The position numbers and the translations under genes are program-made. Positions 16,736 to 26,203 of a stretch of DNA of 64,000 nucleotides are shown here, in pieces; position 1 is the stretch's first letter; every line of letters begins with the position of its first letter. The notes beneath the pieces were generated by a model, which saw only the letters and a program-made list of their open reading frames with translations, ran no database searches and was not told where the DNA came from. This DNA is from Ensifer sp. MPMI2T (GTDB taxonomy: Bacteria; Pseudomonadota; Alphaproteobacteria; Rhizobiales; Rhizobiaceae), in assembly GCF_004827385.1 (NCBI RefSeq), contig NZ_SRXN01000008.1, positions 148,152 through 212,151 on the forward strand. The letters run 5' to 3'.

Positions 16736-17308
16736 CTATCCCTGCCAGGCTTCAGCGAGCGGCGCGATCGGCAGCGCCAGAAGGTCGATGGCGCGCGCGG
16801 CAAGGTGATCGACGATCGCCTCGACGCTTTTCGGGCGGTGATAGAATCCCGGCACCGGCGGCATGACGATCGCCCCCATTTCGGTGACGGCGCACATGTT
16901 GCGCAGGTGCCCGAGGTGGAGCGGCGTCTCGCGCGTCATCAGCACCAGCCGCCGGCGCTCCTTCAGATGGACGTCCGCAGCTCTGACCAGAAGATTGTCC
17001 GCAAGGCCGCTGGAGATCGCCGCCAGCGTGCGCATCGAACAGGGAGAGACGATCATGCCAGCTGTCGGGAAGGATCCGCTGGCAATCGCCGCGCCGATGT
17101 TGTCGTGCTCGTAGACCCGATCGGCCTTTTCGAGCAAGCGCAAGAGCGCGTCCGGGCCAACCTCGTGGCTCAGCGTGCGATGCGCCGCCGGCGACATGAC
17201 CAGATGCATTTCGACTTCGTCGATCCGCGCAAGCCGCTCGGCAATGCGCAACGGGATCGCGCCCCCCGATGCGCCGGTTACGCCGACGACTATCCTCAAT
17301 CTTGCCAT
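16736..17308 (-). CDS. ubiX: Flavin prenyltransferase UbiX
   Basis: 190 residues. Makes prenylated FMN, the cofactor of the decarboxylase UbiD. Motifs: GVTGASGGAIPLRIAERL at the N-terminus, SPCSMRTLAAISSGLADNLLVRAADVHLKERR in the middle and RETPLHLGHLRNM, all family signatures. The start overlaps the ubiD stop by 13 bases, so ubiD-ubiX are coupled. Presence beside ubiTUV and under an FNR-type box suggests service to anaerobic ubiquinone synthesis. Confidence 0.93.
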   Translation of the reverse strand: MARLRIVVGVTGASGGAIPLRIAERLARIDEVEMHLVMSPAAHRTLSHEVGPDALLRLLEKADRVYEHDNIGAAIASGSFPTAGMIVSPCSMRTLAAISSGLADNLLVRAADVHLKERRRLVLMTRETPLHLGHLRNMCAVTEMGAIVMPPVPGFYHRPKSVEAIVDHLAARAIDLLALPIAPLAEAWQG

Positions 17309-18813
17309 CGGCTCTCTCCTAGACCCAGTTCGCCCCACATCCGATCGACATCGGCCCTCACCTCTGGCGACATGTCGAGCACCCGCCCCCATTCGCGGTC
17401 GGTCTCCGCGCCGATCTTGTTGGTCGCGTCGAGCCCGAGCTTGCCGCCGAGGCCGGAGCGCGGCGAGGCGAAATCGAGATAGTCGATCGGCGTGTCGGCG
17501 ACGATGGTGACGTCGCGACTCGCATCGAAACGCGTGGAAAGCGCCCAGACGACATCCGGCCAGTTGCGCACATTGATATCCGGGTCGACGACGATGATGA
17601 GCTTCACATAGCTGAACTGCGGCAGCATCGACCAGAGCCCCATCATCAGCCGTTTCGCCTGGCCCGGATAACGCTTGTCGATAGCGACGACCATCGCCCG
17701 GTAGGAGCAGGCTTCCGGCGGTAACCACAAATCGGCGATTTCTGGAAACTGCTTCTTCACGAGCGGCACGAACAGCAAGTTCATCGCTTCGCCAAGACGC
17801 GACGGTTCGTCGGGCGGTCGCCCGGTGTAGGTGGAGAGATAGATCGGCTTTCGGCGCATCGTGATCGCCGAAAGCGTCATGACCGGGAAACGGTCGACGG
17901 AATTGTAATAGCCGGTATGGTCGCCATAGGGCCCTTCATCCGCCGTCTCGGCGGCAGACACCATGCCTTCGAGCACGATCTCGGCGGTCGTCGGCACCGG
18001 CAACGGCACCGTGCGGCCTGTCGTAACCGGCGTTCGACGCCGGCGAATGAGCCCTGAAAAATTGAGTTCGCTCAGCCCGTCCGGCAATGGCATCACCGAC
18101 GCGAGGATGGTGGCCGGATCCGCTCCGATCGCGGCGGCGACAGGCATATCCCGGCCCTGTCTCTGCCAGAGGCGATGATGGCGCGCACCACCGCGATGGG
18201 CGAGCCAGCGCACGATCGCCCGATCTCTGCCCAGAACCTGCATGCGGTAGATGCCGACATTGATGTCGGTCGGATCGTCCGGCGCCATCGTGATCACCAG
18301 CGGCCAGGTAATGAGCGGCGCCGGCTCGCCCGGCCAGCACCACTGGATCGGCAATTTTCCGAGATCGACATCCGGACCGCTCCAGACGGCCTCCTGGCAC
18401 GGCGCACGGCTATGATGCTTCGGCCGCATCGAGAGCGCAGACCGCAGCAAGGGCAGTTTCTCCCAGGCGTCGCGCAGCGATCCCGGCGCGCGAGGATCAC
18501 GCAGTTCCGCGAGTTCCTCGGCAAGGAAAGGCAATCCGCCCGGCTCTAGGCCGAAGCCGCGCTCGATCCGCGCTTGCGCGCCGAAAAGATTGGCGAGCAG
18601 CGGAATCTCGTGCACGCGGCCGGAAGCATCGACCGGCTTTTCGAACAAGAGCGCCGGTCCGCCCGACGCAAGCACGCGCCGGTGGATCTCGGTCACTTCA
18701 TGGACGAGCGAAACAGGCCGCGAAATCCGCTTCAGTTCGCCGTCGCGTTCGAGCGCCGAAGCAAAATCCTGTAGCGAGGCGAAGTGCGATGCGGTGCGGA
18801 AGGCTTTGTTCAT
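17296..18813 (-). CDS. ubiD: UbiD family prFMN-dependent decarboxylase
   Basis: 505-residue decarboxylase, close in length to E. coli UbiD (about 497), which removes the carboxyl of 3-octaprenyl-4-hydroxybenzoate in ubiquinone synthesis. Typical segments are seen: INVGIYRMQVLGRDRAIVRWLAHRG (prFMN/Mn site), ETADEGPYGDHTGYY and FPEIADLWLPPEACSYR. Start at 18813 is the MNKAFRTASHF methionine; the reading frame stays open far upstream but that part overlaps ubiT on the other strand. Divergent from ubiT across an FNR-type box. Confidence 0.93.
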   Translation of the reverse strand: MNKAFRTASHFASLQDFASALERDGELKRISRPVSLVHEVTEIHRRVLASGGPALLFEKPVDASGRVHEIPLLANLFGAQARIERGFGLEPGGLPFLAEELAELRDPRAPGSLRDAWEKLPLLRSALSMRPKHHSRAPCQEAVWSGPDVDLGKLPIQWCWPGEPAPLITWPLVITMAPDDPTDINVGIYRMQVLGRDRAIVRWLAHRGGARHHRLWQRQGRDMPVAAAIGADPATILASVMPLPDGLSELNFSGLIRRRRTPVTTGRTVPLPVPTTAEIVLEGMVSAAETADEGPYGDHTGYYNSVDRFPVMTLSAITMRRKPIYLSTYTGRPPDEPSRLGEAMNLLFVPLVKKQFPEIADLWLPPEACSYRAMVVAIDKRYPGQAKRLMMGLWSMLPQFSYVKLIIVVDPDINVRNWPDVVWALSTRFDASRDVTIVADTPIDYLDFASPRSGLGGKLGLDATNKIGAETDREWGRVLDMSPEVRADVDRMWGELGLGESRWQD

Positions 18814-18847
18814 GCCGCCTCTTTGTGCCGGTGATTTCCGCCTGTCT

Positions 18848-18861
18848 TTGATGTGGGACAA
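18848..18861. promoter_or_regulatory. FNR/NnrR-type box (ubiDX / ubiTUV)
   Basis: TTGATGTGGGACAA, TTG-N8-CAA, in the 106-base gap between divergent ubiD and ubiT. It ends 58 bases before the ubiT start; its left end is 34 bases from ubiD, so ubiT is the likelier target. Confidence 0.7.
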
Positions 18862-18919
18862 ACACAAGGGATGGCCGCCGGCTAACATTAAGCGGACATT
18901 CACATTTTGCAGGCCCCAC

Positions 18920-19426
18920 ATGACCGTACCCCCAGCGATGGCCGTTCCGCTCCGGCTCATCCCCGTTCCCGCCATCGAGCGCGCAACAAGGCTCGTCTTC
19001 TCCCACGTCATGATGCGGCATCCCGGCCTTTTCGATCGCCTGGGCGAGCACGCGGGCAAGCGATACGGCTTTTTCCCGTCCGACCTGCCGGTCGGCTTCC
19101 TGGTCGAGCCTGCCAAGAACCGCATATCCGTGCACCGCAAACCCGACCTGCCTGCGACAGACGCTGCGGTCACCGGCGGCTTCGTCCTTCTGCTCGGACT
19201 GCTCGAAGGCCGCCTCGACGGTGATGCGGTGTTCTTCTCGCGCGACCTGACGGTGACCGGCGACATGGAAGCGATGCTGGCGCTGCGCAACGCGCTCGAC
19301 GACTGCAACATCGACCTGCCCACTGATATCGGAAGCCTTGCGGGCCCCTTCGCGCCGCTCGTCCGGCGGACCGCCGTGGAGATCAGAAGCCGCGTCCTGC
19401 CCAAGGAGGCCGGCCAATGGAACTGA
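18920..19426 (+). CDS. ubiT: UbiT, SCP2-domain ubiquinone biosynthesis accessory factor
   Basis: 168 residues with an SCP2-like lipid-binding fold: a central FPSDLPVGFLVEPAKNRISVH stretch and the conserved ARDLTVTGDMEAMLALRNALDD-like end segment (here FFSRDLTVTGDMEAMLALRN). In E. coli UbiT, UbiU and UbiV are needed for O2-independent ubiquinone synthesis; UbiT probably binds the hydrophobic intermediate. Its stop overlaps the ubiU start by 10 bases. The ATG at 18920 is downstream of an FNR-type box. Confidence 0.9.
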   Translation: MTVPPAMAVPLRLIPVPAIERATRLVFSHVMMRHPGLFDRLGEHAGKRYGFFPSDLPVGFLVEPAKNRISVHRKPDLPATDAAVTGGFVLLLGLLEGRLDGDAVFFSRDLTVTGDMEAMLALRNALDDCNIDLPTDIGSLAGPFAPLVRRTAVEIRSRVLPKEAGQWN

Positions 19427-20394
19427 TCTGCCCGGCCGGAACGCCAGCCGCCTTCCGCGAGGCCGTCGATGCTGGAGCTGATGCCGTCTATTGCGGTTTT
19501 CGTGACGAGACCAATGCCCGCAATTTCCCGGGGCTGAACTTCTCCCGCGACGAGCTGAAGGCGGCGATCGCCTATGCCCGCCAGCACGGAACGATGACCT
19601 TCGTCGCCATCAACACCTTCATGCGCGCCGGTCGCGAAAAGCTTTGGCACGAGGCGGTGGACGATGCCGTGCGCCTCGGCGGCGACGCCGTCATCCTCGC
19701 CGATTTTGGCCTGATGGCCTATACCGCCGAGCGCTACCCCGAGCAGCGCTTGCACGTATCGGTGCAGGCTTCCGCCGCCAATGCGGACGCGGTCAATTTC
19801 CTGGTTGAGACGTTCCGGGCAAAACGCGTCGTGCTGCCGCGCATTCTCACGATCCCCGACATCGCGCGCCTAGCAAAACAGATCCGCTGCGAGATCGAGG
19901 TTTTCGTCTTCGGCGGGCTTTGCGTGATGGCGGAGGGGCGTTGTTCGCTCTCATCTTATGCCACCGGCAAGTCGCCGAACATGAACGGCGTCTGTTCCCC
20001 GGCGAGCCATGTGCGCTACCGCGAGGATGGGCGCGAACTCGTCTCGGAACTCGGCGAATATACGATCAATCGCTTTCCCGCCGGCGAGGCAGCCGGCTAC
20101 CCGACGCTTTGCAAGGGACGCTTCAACGTCGCGGACGAGCGCGGCTACGCCTTCGAGGACCCGGTTTCGCTCGACGTCATGGACCACGTCGACCTTTTGC
20201 GCGAGGCGGGCGTCAGCGCGCTGAAGATCGAGGGACGCCAGCGCGGCAAGGCCTACGTGGCGGAGGTCGTTTCGGTGATGCGCCGCGCGCTCGCCGCGAA
20301 TGCCGCCGACCGCCCCGCCCTCATCTCGCGCCTCAGACTCTTGAGCGAAGGCCAGCGGACGACGTCCGGCGCCTATGAAAAGCGTTGGAGGTAG
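19417..20394 (+). CDS. ubiU: UbiU, U32-family O2-independent hydroxylase subunit
   Basis: 325 residues, peptidase U32 family by sequence but functioning with UbiV in oxygen-independent ring hydroxylation of ubiquinone precursors. Cys169, Cys176, Cys193 and Cys232 (GGLCVMAEGRC, GVC, TLCKG) match the four [4Fe-4S] ligands of E. coli UbiU, at the same numbering. It overlaps ubiT by 10 bases and is followed after 3 bases by ubiV. Confidence 0.93.
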   Translation: MELICPAGTPAAFREAVDAGADAVYCGFRDETNARNFPGLNFSRDELKAAIAYARQHGTMTFVAINTFMRAGREKLWHEAVDDAVRLGGDAVILADFGLMAYTAERYPEQRLHVSVQASAANADAVNFLVETFRAKRVVLPRILTIPDIARLAKQIRCEIEVFVFGGLCVMAEGRCSLSSYATGKSPNMNGVCSPASHVRYREDGRELVSELGEYTINRFPAGEAAGYPTLCKGRFNVADERGYAFEDPVSLDVMDHVDLLREAGVSALKIEGRQRGKAYVAEVVSVMRRALAANAADRPALISRLRLLSEGQRTTSGAYEKRWR

Positions 20395-20397
20395 ATC

Positions 20398-21318
20398 ATG
20401 GCTGCCACAACGCTTCCAAGCCTTAGCCTCGGCCCGGTCCTCTACTTGTGGGACGGACCCAAATGGCGCGATTTCTATTTCCGCATCGCGGACGAGGCCC
20501 CGGTCGCGCATGTCGTCATCGGCGAGACGGTCTGCTCGAAACGGCTGCATTTCATCGAGCCGCATGTCGGCGAAGTGGTCGAGCGGCTGGAACGCGCGGG
20601 CAAGACCGTCAGCCTCACCTCGCTGGCGCTCGTCACGCTCGAGCGCGAAAGCCAGATCGTGCGGGCTCTCGCGCGCGACAGCACGCACCCGGTCGAAGCC
20701 AACGACCTGTCGGCGCTCGGGTTGCTGGCCGGCAAACCGCACTCCGTCGGCCCGTTGATCAACGTCTATAACGGCGCCACCGCGCGGCTTCTCGCCTCAC
20801 GCGGCGCGACGAGCATCTGCCTGCCGCCGGAACTGCCCATGGCGTCGGTGCGCGAGATCGTTCGCGATGCGCCCGGCGTGGCCTTCGAGATTTTCGCGTT
20901 CGGGCGCATTCCGCTGGCGATCTCCGCTCGCTGCGCGCACGCCCGGTCCAAGGGGTTGGTCAAGGACAATTGTCAGTTCATCTGCGGCGACGACCCGGAT
21001 GGCCTGGTGGTCGAAACGCTCGACCGACAGCCCTTTCTTGCCCTGAACGGCGTGCAGACCATGTCGCACACATGCCAGGCGCTGATCCAGGAACTGCCGG
21101 AATTGGCGGCCGCCGGCATTTCGCGGATCCGGCTTTCGCCGCAGGACTGCGACATGGTTTCTGTTGCCCGAACCTTTGACGACGCGATCGCCGGCAGGTC
21201 CGCACCGGCCGATGCCATCGCCCGTCTTGAAGCCGCCTATCCCGGCACAAGCCTTTCCAACGGGTTCCATTACGCCCAGCAAGGCGCCGCCTGGATTGCT
21301 GGCCACGCATCAACCTAG
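20398..21318 (+). CDS. ubiV: UbiV, U32-family O2-independent hydroxylase subunit
   Basis: 306 residues, partner of UbiU. Four Cys at 46, 179, 192 and 196 (GETVCSKRLH; SARCAHARSKG; DNCQFICGD) correspond in spacing to the [4Fe-4S] ligands of characterised UbiV. It starts three bases after ubiU. Its TAG stop is the first triplet of a dispersed palindromic repeat (TAGAGCGGGATG). Confidence 0.93.
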   Translation: MAATTLPSLSLGPVLYLWDGPKWRDFYFRIADEAPVAHVVIGETVCSKRLHFIEPHVGEVVERLERAGKTVSLTSLALVTLERESQIVRALARDSTHPVEANDLSALGLLAGKPHSVGPLINVYNGATARLLASRGATSICLPPELPMASVREIVRDAPGVAFEIFAFGRIPLAISARCAHARSKGLVKDNCQFICGDDPDGLVVETLDRQPFLALNGVQTMSHTCQALIQELPELAAAGISRIRLSPQDCDMVSVARTFDDAIAGRSAPADAIARLEAAYPGTSLSNGFHYAQQGAAWIAGHAST

Positions 21319-21363
21319 AGCGGGATGGGAAAGCGTGGGCGGGTCTCCGCCCGCATCCCGCTC
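21318..21363 (+). repeat. GAGCGGGATG/CATCCCGCTC palindromic repeat, copy 1
   Basis: 46-base inverted repeat with arms GAGCGGGATG and CATCCCGCTC and an inner GCGGG/CCGCC stem. Related copies lie at 37655 and 48897. It begins on the last base of the ubiV stop codon and may attenuate transcription into the next gene. Confidence 0.75.
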
Positions 21364-21384
21364 TCCATTAGCCGGAGTCTCGCC

Positions 21385-21774
21385 ATGGTCCGTGAAATCG
21401 ACGTTCTCGCAGATGAAACCACAGGTGACGAAAATCTCGTGACGGTCATCAGCCAGATCCGCAGGCTGATCGATGGTGCTTCACTCGAATGCGGCTGCCG
21501 CGCCCGCGTTGACGACTTGCTGCTTCGCTTCGAAAGCCTGACGGCAAGGCAACGCGAAAAACGCATGCTCGACCAGGCCCGGCGCCAACGGCGCCGCATC
21601 GCCACGATCATGGAACTGCTTCACGAGCTGGACGAGATCGGCTATGGGGATGCCGACCGAAGCGTGCTGGTCGAAGCGCGGCTGCTTTTCGAGGATATTG
21701 CAGAAGCCGCGCTGCAAGGGGCGCGGCTGCTGAATGTCGCCGCCTCACCGGGTTCGAAGGCGGGTGTGCGATGA
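21385..21774 (+). CDS. Hypothetical helical protein downstream of ubiV
   Basis: 129 residues, mostly predicted helix, with a charged central stretch (RFESLTARQREKRMLDQARRQRRRIATIMELL) that could form a coiled coil or bind nucleic acid. A CGC triplet motif (LECGCRARVDDLLLRF) near residues 35-37 is notable. GGAG lies 7 bases before the ATG. Same strand as ubiTUV, separated from ubiV by a palindromic repeat, and followed by the DUF454 gene 42 bases later. No family recognised. Confidence 0.65.
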   Translation: MVREIDVLADETTGDENLVTVISQIRRLIDGASLECGCRARVDDLLLRFESLTARQREKRMLDQARRQRRRIATIMELLHELDEIGYGDADRSVLVEARLLFEDIAEAALQGARLLNVAASPGSKAGVR

Positions 21775-21816
21775 ACACTGTTAGCCTTTCGGGAGCGCGC
21801 GATCTGGAGATGGTGA

Positions 21817-22182
21817 ATGAACCTTCCGTTGCGTATCCTTTGCCTGTGCCTTGGCTGGCTGATGGTCGGGTTCGCCATCGCAGGCGTTTTCCTGCCGGTA
21901 TTGCCCACCACACCTTTCCTGCTCTTGGCGGCGGGCCTGTTCGCCCGTGCGTCTCCCCGGCTTGAGCACTGGCTCGTCGAGCATCCCGTATTTGGCCCTT
22001 CGCTGCGCCTCTGGCGGGAAAAGGGTGCGATCGCGCTGGGAGCGAAGTTCACCGCCGTTGCCCTGATCGCCGCAAGCTTCGGTCTCTTTCTTTTCAGCAA
22101 ACCGGATGCGATGCTTGCGGCCATCGTCGCGGCCGTGATGGCGCTCCCCGTCGCCTTCATCCTGACGCGCCCGAGCAATTGA
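21817..22182 (+). CDS. DUF454 (YbaN-like) inner-membrane protein
   Basis: 121 residues with the family opening LGWLMVGFAIAGVFLPVLPTTPFLLLAAGLFARASPRLEHWL, then two more hydrophobic helices. YbaN/DUF454 proteins are small inner-membrane proteins of unknown function. GGAG lies 9-11 bases before the ATG. In rhizobia these genes are often near anaerobic or haem genes; here the gene follows ubiTUV. Confidence 0.85.
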   Translation: MNLPLRILCLCLGWLMVGFAIAGVFLPVLPTTPFLLLAAGLFARASPRLEHWLVEHPVFGPSLRLWREKGAIALGAKFTAVALIAASFGLFLFSKPDAMLAAIVAAVMALPVAFILTRPSN

Positions 22183-22204
22183 CGCGCCGGTCCGCTGCAG
22201 AAAA

Positions 22205-22259
22205 TCAAAGTTCTCTAGCGACCCTTTGCGCATCCAGTTAGACGCGCGGCGCTGTAACG
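22205..22259 (-). repeat. Half RIME element (first palindrome only), inverted
   Basis: Reverse-oriented copy of the CTACAGCGCC...GCGCAAAGG palindrome, including CTTTGCGCATCC and GCGGCGCTGTAACG, without the second palindrome. It lies between convergent DUF454 and napC and can act as a bidirectional hairpin. Confidence 0.65.
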
Positions 22260-22260
22260 T

Positions 22261-22956
22261 TCAGAAGTTGCTCGCGTGCAGTTCCTTCATCGCCTGCCGG
22301 AGGTCGTCGATCGGGGTTGAACTCGTGGTGGTTTCGCCTTCCAGTTCCGGCGGCACCTTCCAGCCCGGATCGATGCCCTGCATGTTCGGCAGCTCATGCG
22401 CGATGCCCTTGTGGCAATCGATGCAGGTCGCCCGGCCCGGCAGCAGATAGCGAGTGTGGATGGTCGCCGCCCGTTCCGTCTGCTTCTGCAGGTCCATAGC
22501 CACCGACGAATGGCAATTGCGGCATTCGAGACTGTCGTTTGCCTTCAGCCGCGCCCATTCATGCTGGGCGAGTTCCAGCCGGTGCTCGAGAAATTTCGGG
22601 CGGGTATTGATCGTTCCGAAGATCTTGCCCCAGACCTCCTTCGACGCCTGCATCTTGCGGGCGATCTTGTCCGTCCAGTCATGGGGCACATGGCAGTCCG
22701 GACAGGTGGCCCTGACGCCGGAGCGGTTGGAGAAATGGATCGTCCGCGTCAGCTCCTGATAGACGTTGTCGCGCATCTCGTGGCAGGAGGTGCAGAAGGT
22801 CTCGGTGTTGGTAAGCTCGAGCGCGGTGTTAAACGCGCCCCAGAACATCACGCCGCCGACGAAGCCGCCGAGCGTCAGGAAGCCGAGGCTCAACGTTCCG
22901 GCCGGCGTGCTGACGGCGCGCCACGCCCAAAGGACGAGTTTCCTGATCCATGCCAT
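22261..22956 (-). CDS. napC: NapC tetrahaem cytochrome c
   Basis: 231 residues of the NapC/NirT family. One N-terminal membrane helix (about 20-42) anchors a periplasmic domain with four CxxCH motifs: CTSCH (55-59), CPDCH, CRNCH and CIDCH. It oxidises quinol and feeds electrons to NapAB. Last gene of napEFDABC, starting 4 bases after the napB stop. Confidence 0.96.
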   Translation of the reverse strand: MAWIRKLVLWAWRAVSTPAGTLSLGFLTLGGFVGGVMFWGAFNTALELTNTETFCTSCHEMRDNVYQELTRTIHFSNRSGVRATCPDCHVPHDWTDKIARKMQASKEVWGKIFGTINTRPKFLEHRLELAQHEWARLKANDSLECRNCHSSVAMDLQKQTERAATIHTRYLLPGRATCIDCHKGIAHELPNMQGIDPGWKVPPELEGETTTSSTPIDDLRQAMKELHASNF

Positions 22957-22960
22957 GGCG

Positions 22961-23437
22961 TCACTCGCTCCCCGCCGGCTTGACGCCCAGCTCGCTCATA
23001 TCCTTGAAAGTGTTGCCGACGAGCGGCTTGACGTTCGCCTGCGGCACGTGGCAGGCGGTGCAGAAATAACGCCGCGGCGACACGTCCGCGAGCATCTGGC
23101 CGTCGCGCGTCATGTAATGCGTGACGCTGATCATCGGTGCGCCCGACTCCTCGGTCAGCTCGCGCTTGTGGCAGGAGAGGCAGCGGTTCGTGTTGACGGA
23201 GAGCTGATATCCCTCGATCGAATGCGGAATCACCGGCGGCTGGTCGGGATAGTTACGCTCCTTGCGGACGTCGTCGACCACCCATTTCGGTATCGGGGGC
23301 GCCCCCGGCTCGGTCATCTCCTGCGGCGGACCAGAGAGTTCCGGCACCCTTTTTCCGGGCGCCATCTGGGCGACCGCCGCGCTGCTGACGAACAGCACTG
23401 TGAGCAGCGCACCAAACATCCATCCTGGGCTTCGCAT
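22961..23437 (-). CDS. napB: NapB dihaem cytochrome c subunit
   Basis: 158 residues with a cleavable signal ([17 protein letters not shown]) and two haem motifs, CLSCH and CTACH, as in NapB. Electron-transfer subunit of periplasmic nitrate reductase. The start codon shares one base with the napA stop (TGATG). Confidence 0.95.
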   Translation of the reverse strand: MRSPGWMFGALLTVLFVSSAAVAQMAPGKRVPELSGPPQEMTEPGAPPIPKWVVDDVRKERNYPDQPPVIPHSIEGYQLSVNTNRCLSCHKRELTEESGAPMISVTHYMTRDGQMLADVSPRRYFCTACHVPQANVKPLVGNTFKDMSELGVKPAGSE

Positions 23438-25941
23438 CACGCGACAGAAACGAGCTTGACCGCGCATTTTTTGAAATCCGTCTGTTTGGAGATGGGATCG
23501 GTAGCGTCGAGCGTTACCTTGTTGATGAGCTTGCTGGCGTCGAACCACGGAACGAAGATGACGCCCGGAGGCATGCGGTTGCGGCCGCGTGTTTCGACGC
23601 GGGCGAGGATTTCGCCGCGCCGGGAAACGATCCTGACCTCGGCACCCTGATTGAGGCCGCGCTTGCGGGCATCGTCCGCATTCACGAAACAAACCGCGCC
23701 AGGGAAGGCCCGGTACAGCTCCGGCACCCGCATCGTCATCGAACCGGAATGCCAGTGCTCGAGCACGCGGCCCGTGACCAGCCAGACGTCGTATTCGTCA
23801 TCGGGCGGCTCGGCCGGAGGCTCGTAGGGAACGGCGAGGATCACCGCCCTGCCGTCCGGGCGGCCGTAGAACTTCACGCCCTCGCCCGGTTTTACATAGG
23901 GATCGTAGCCCTCCCGGTAGCGCCAGAGCGTCTCCTTGCCATCGACGACCGGCCAGCGCAGGCCGCGTTCCTCGTGGTAGCGGTCATAGGGCGCGAGATC
24001 GTGTCCATGCCCGCGCCCGAAGGAGGCGTATTCCTCAAACAGGCCCTTCTGGATGTAGAAGCCGAAGGCCTCGGCCTCCCGGTTCGCGTAGTCCTTGTTG
24101 ATCTCGGTCGCGGGGAAACGGTCGACATTGCCGTTCTTGAAGAGCACGTCGTAGAGCGTCTTGCCGCGATAGCCCGGATTGGCGTCGAGAATCTCCGCGG
24201 GCCACACCTCGTCGGTGGTGAAGCGTTTGGAGAACTCCACCATCTGCCAGAGATCGGAACGCGCCTCGCTGGGCGCGTCGACGAGCTGGTGCCAGACATG
24301 GGTGCGCCGCTCGGCATTGCCATAGGCGCCCTCCTTCTCCACCCACATCGCAGCCGGCAGAATGAGGTCGGCGCTCATCGCCGTGATCGTCGGATAGACA
24401 TCCGACACGACGATGAAATTCTCCGGATTGCGATAGCCCTGATAGGTCTCGTTGCTGGTGTTGGGCGCCGCCTGGATGTTGTTGTTGACCTGCACCCAAT
24501 AGAAATTGAGCTTGCCGTCTTTCAGCATACGGTCCTGCTCGACCGCATGGTATCCCGGCTTTTCCGGAATGAGGCCATGCGGCACACGCCAGATTTCCTC
24601 GGCGTGTTCGCGATGTTCCGGGTTGGTCACGGTCATATCGGCCGGCAGGCGATGGGCAAAAGTGCCGACCTCACGGGCCGTGCCGCAGGCAGAAGGCTGC
24701 CCGGTCAGCGAGAACGGGCTGTTGCCCGGCTCCGAAATCTTCCCCGTCAGGAGGTGGAGATTGTAGACCATGTGGTTGACCCAGACGCCGCGCACATGCT
24801 GGTTGAATCCCATGGTCCAGAGCGACATCACCTTGCGGTTGGGGTCGGCGTAGAGTTCGGCCAGTTGCTCCAGGAAGCCGGCATCGACGCCCGTCAGTTC
24901 GGCGGTCTTTTCCAGCGTATAGTCCGAGACGAACGTCTTGAAGTCCTCGAAAGTGCTCGGCGTCATCTTGGCGGCGTCCTTGGCGTTCACCGCCTTGACC
25001 TCGAGCGGATTGTCCGGCCTCAGGCCATAGCCGATGTCGGTCGCGCCGACCATGAAGGTCGTGTGCTTGTCGACGAACTCCTGATTGACGCGCCCCGTCT
25101 GAATGATGTGGTTGGCGATGTAGTTGAGGATCGCGAGGTCCGTTCCCGGCGTGAAGATGATCGGGATGTCGGCGAGATCCATGCTGCGATGGGTGAAGGT
25201 CGAGAGCACCGCGACGCGCACATGCGGCTGGCCGAGCCGTCGGTCCGCGAGCCGCGTCCAGAGGATCGGGTGCATCTCCGCCATGTTCGAGCCCCAGAGC
25301 ACAAAGGCATCGGCATGCTCGAAGTCGTCGTAGCATCCCATCGGCTCGTCCATGCCGAAGGTGCGCATGAAGGCGTAGGCCGCCGACGCCATGCAATGGC
25401 GGGCATTGGGGTCGAGATTGTTGGAGCGGAAGCCGGCGCGCATCAGTTTCGTCGCCGCATAGCCCTCGAAGATCGTCCATTGCCCGGAGCCGAACATGCC
25501 GACCGCCGTCGGCCCCTTTGCCTTCAGGACTTTTTTCAGCTGCTCCGCCATCACGTCGAAGGCTTCGTCCCAGCTTACCGGCTCGAATTCGCCGTCCTTG
25601 GCAAAGGCGCCGTTGCGCTTGCGCATAAGCGGCGTCTTCAACCGGTCGGCGCCGTACATGATCTTCGAAAGGAAGTAGCCCTTGATGCAGTTGAGGCCGC
25701 GATTGACCTCCGCCTGCATGTCGCCATGGGTGGCGACGACCTGCCCTTCCTTGACGCCCACCATCACGCCGCAGCCGGTGCCGCAGAAGCGGCACGGCGC
25801 CTTCGACCATTTTATCTGCAGCGCTTCGACACCGCCCGGCACCGGCTGTGCGGCAGCGGGAAGCGCGATGCCCGCGGTCGCCGCCGCTATGCCGGCCGCA
25901 TGGGCCTTGAGGATGTCACGCCGCGTCAGTTCGCCGGTCAT
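23437..25941 (-). CDS. napA: Periplasmic nitrate reductase catalytic subunit NapA
   Basis: 834 residues, normal NapA length. Tat signal [12 protein letters not shown] near residue 6, then a [4Fe-4S] binding motif CRFCGTGC...NCIKG, and the Mo-ligand Cys in ARHCMASAA. It contains the bis-MGD dehydrogenase fold throughout. Reduces nitrate to nitrite in the periplasm. Start chosen at MTGELTRRD; it overlaps napD by 26 bases. An upstream extension in the same frame lies inside napD and is not real. Confidence 0.97.
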   Translation of the reverse strand: MTGELTRRDILKAHAAGIAAATAGIALPAAAQPVPGGVEALQIKWSKAPCRFCGTGCGVMVGVKEGQVVATHGDMQAEVNRGLNCIKGYFLSKIMYGADRLKTPLMRKRNGAFAKDGEFEPVSWDEAFDVMAEQLKKVLKAKGPTAVGMFGSGQWTIFEGYAATKLMRAGFRSNNLDPNARHCMASAAYAFMRTFGMDEPMGCYDDFEHADAFVLWGSNMAEMHPILWTRLADRRLGQPHVRVAVLSTFTHRSMDLADIPIIFTPGTDLAILNYIANHIIQTGRVNQEFVDKHTTFMVGATDIGYGLRPDNPLEVKAVNAKDAAKMTPSTFEDFKTFVSDYTLEKTAELTGVDAGFLEQLAELYADPNRKVMSLWTMGFNQHVRGVWVNHMVYNLHLLTGKISEPGNSPFSLTGQPSACGTAREVGTFAHRLPADMTVTNPEHREHAEEIWRVPHGLIPEKPGYHAVEQDRMLKDGKLNFYWVQVNNNIQAAPNTSNETYQGYRNPENFIVVSDVYPTITAMSADLILPAAMWVEKEGAYGNAERRTHVWHQLVDAPSEARSDLWQMVEFSKRFTTDEVWPAEILDANPGYRGKTLYDVLFKNGNVDRFPATEINKDYANREAEAFGFYIQKGLFEEYASFGRGHGHDLAPYDRYHEERGLRWPVVDGKETLWRYREGYDPYVKPGEGVKFYGRPDGRAVILAVPYEPPAEPPDDEYDVWLVTGRVLEHWHSGSMTMRVPELYRAFPGAVCFVNADDARKRGLNQGAEVRIVSRRGEILARVETRGRNRMPPGVIFVPWFDASKLINKVTLDATDPISKQTDFKKCAVKLVSVA

Positions 25942-26203
25942 TGCCGATCGTCTCCTCTTTCTCGACATGCTCGAACACCATGTTGACCGCGACCACGCCC
26001 TCGAGCGCGGAAATCTGCGACAGGCATTCGCCGAGCATGCCCGTGCTCGCTCCTTCGATGACCACCACGATCTTGCCGCCCTGGTGGCCGTGAACCTCGA
26101 CATTGCTCATTCGGGAAAGCGCCGCCAGAACCTTGTCCGCCATCGCCGGAACGGCGACGATAACGGCGCTCGAGATATGATATTCGCTCGGTTTGTCAGG
26201 CAT
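25916..26203 (-). CDS. napD: NapD, NapA signal-peptide chaperone
   Basis: 95 residues with the small ferredoxin-like fold of Nap[22 protein letters not shown], then [18 protein letters not shown] and [18 protein letters not shown]. Binds the Tat signal of NapA during maturation in the cytoplasm. Overlaps napF by 8 bases and napA by 26. Confidence 0.92.
   Translation of the reverse strand: MPDKPSEYHISSAVIVAVPAMADKVLAALSRMSNVEVHGHQGGKIVVVIEGASTGMLGECLSQISALEGVVAVNMVFEHVEKEETIGNDRRTDAA

Noticed and set aside
21771..21965. 64-codon frame overlapping the previous stop by ATGA
   Set aside because: Overlaps the DUF454 gene in another frame and has no domain; the DUF454 start has its own ribosome binding site.
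23749..25986. 745-codon open frame opposite napA
   Set aside because: Shadow of napA, which has all cofactor motifs; the antisense product has no signal or domain.
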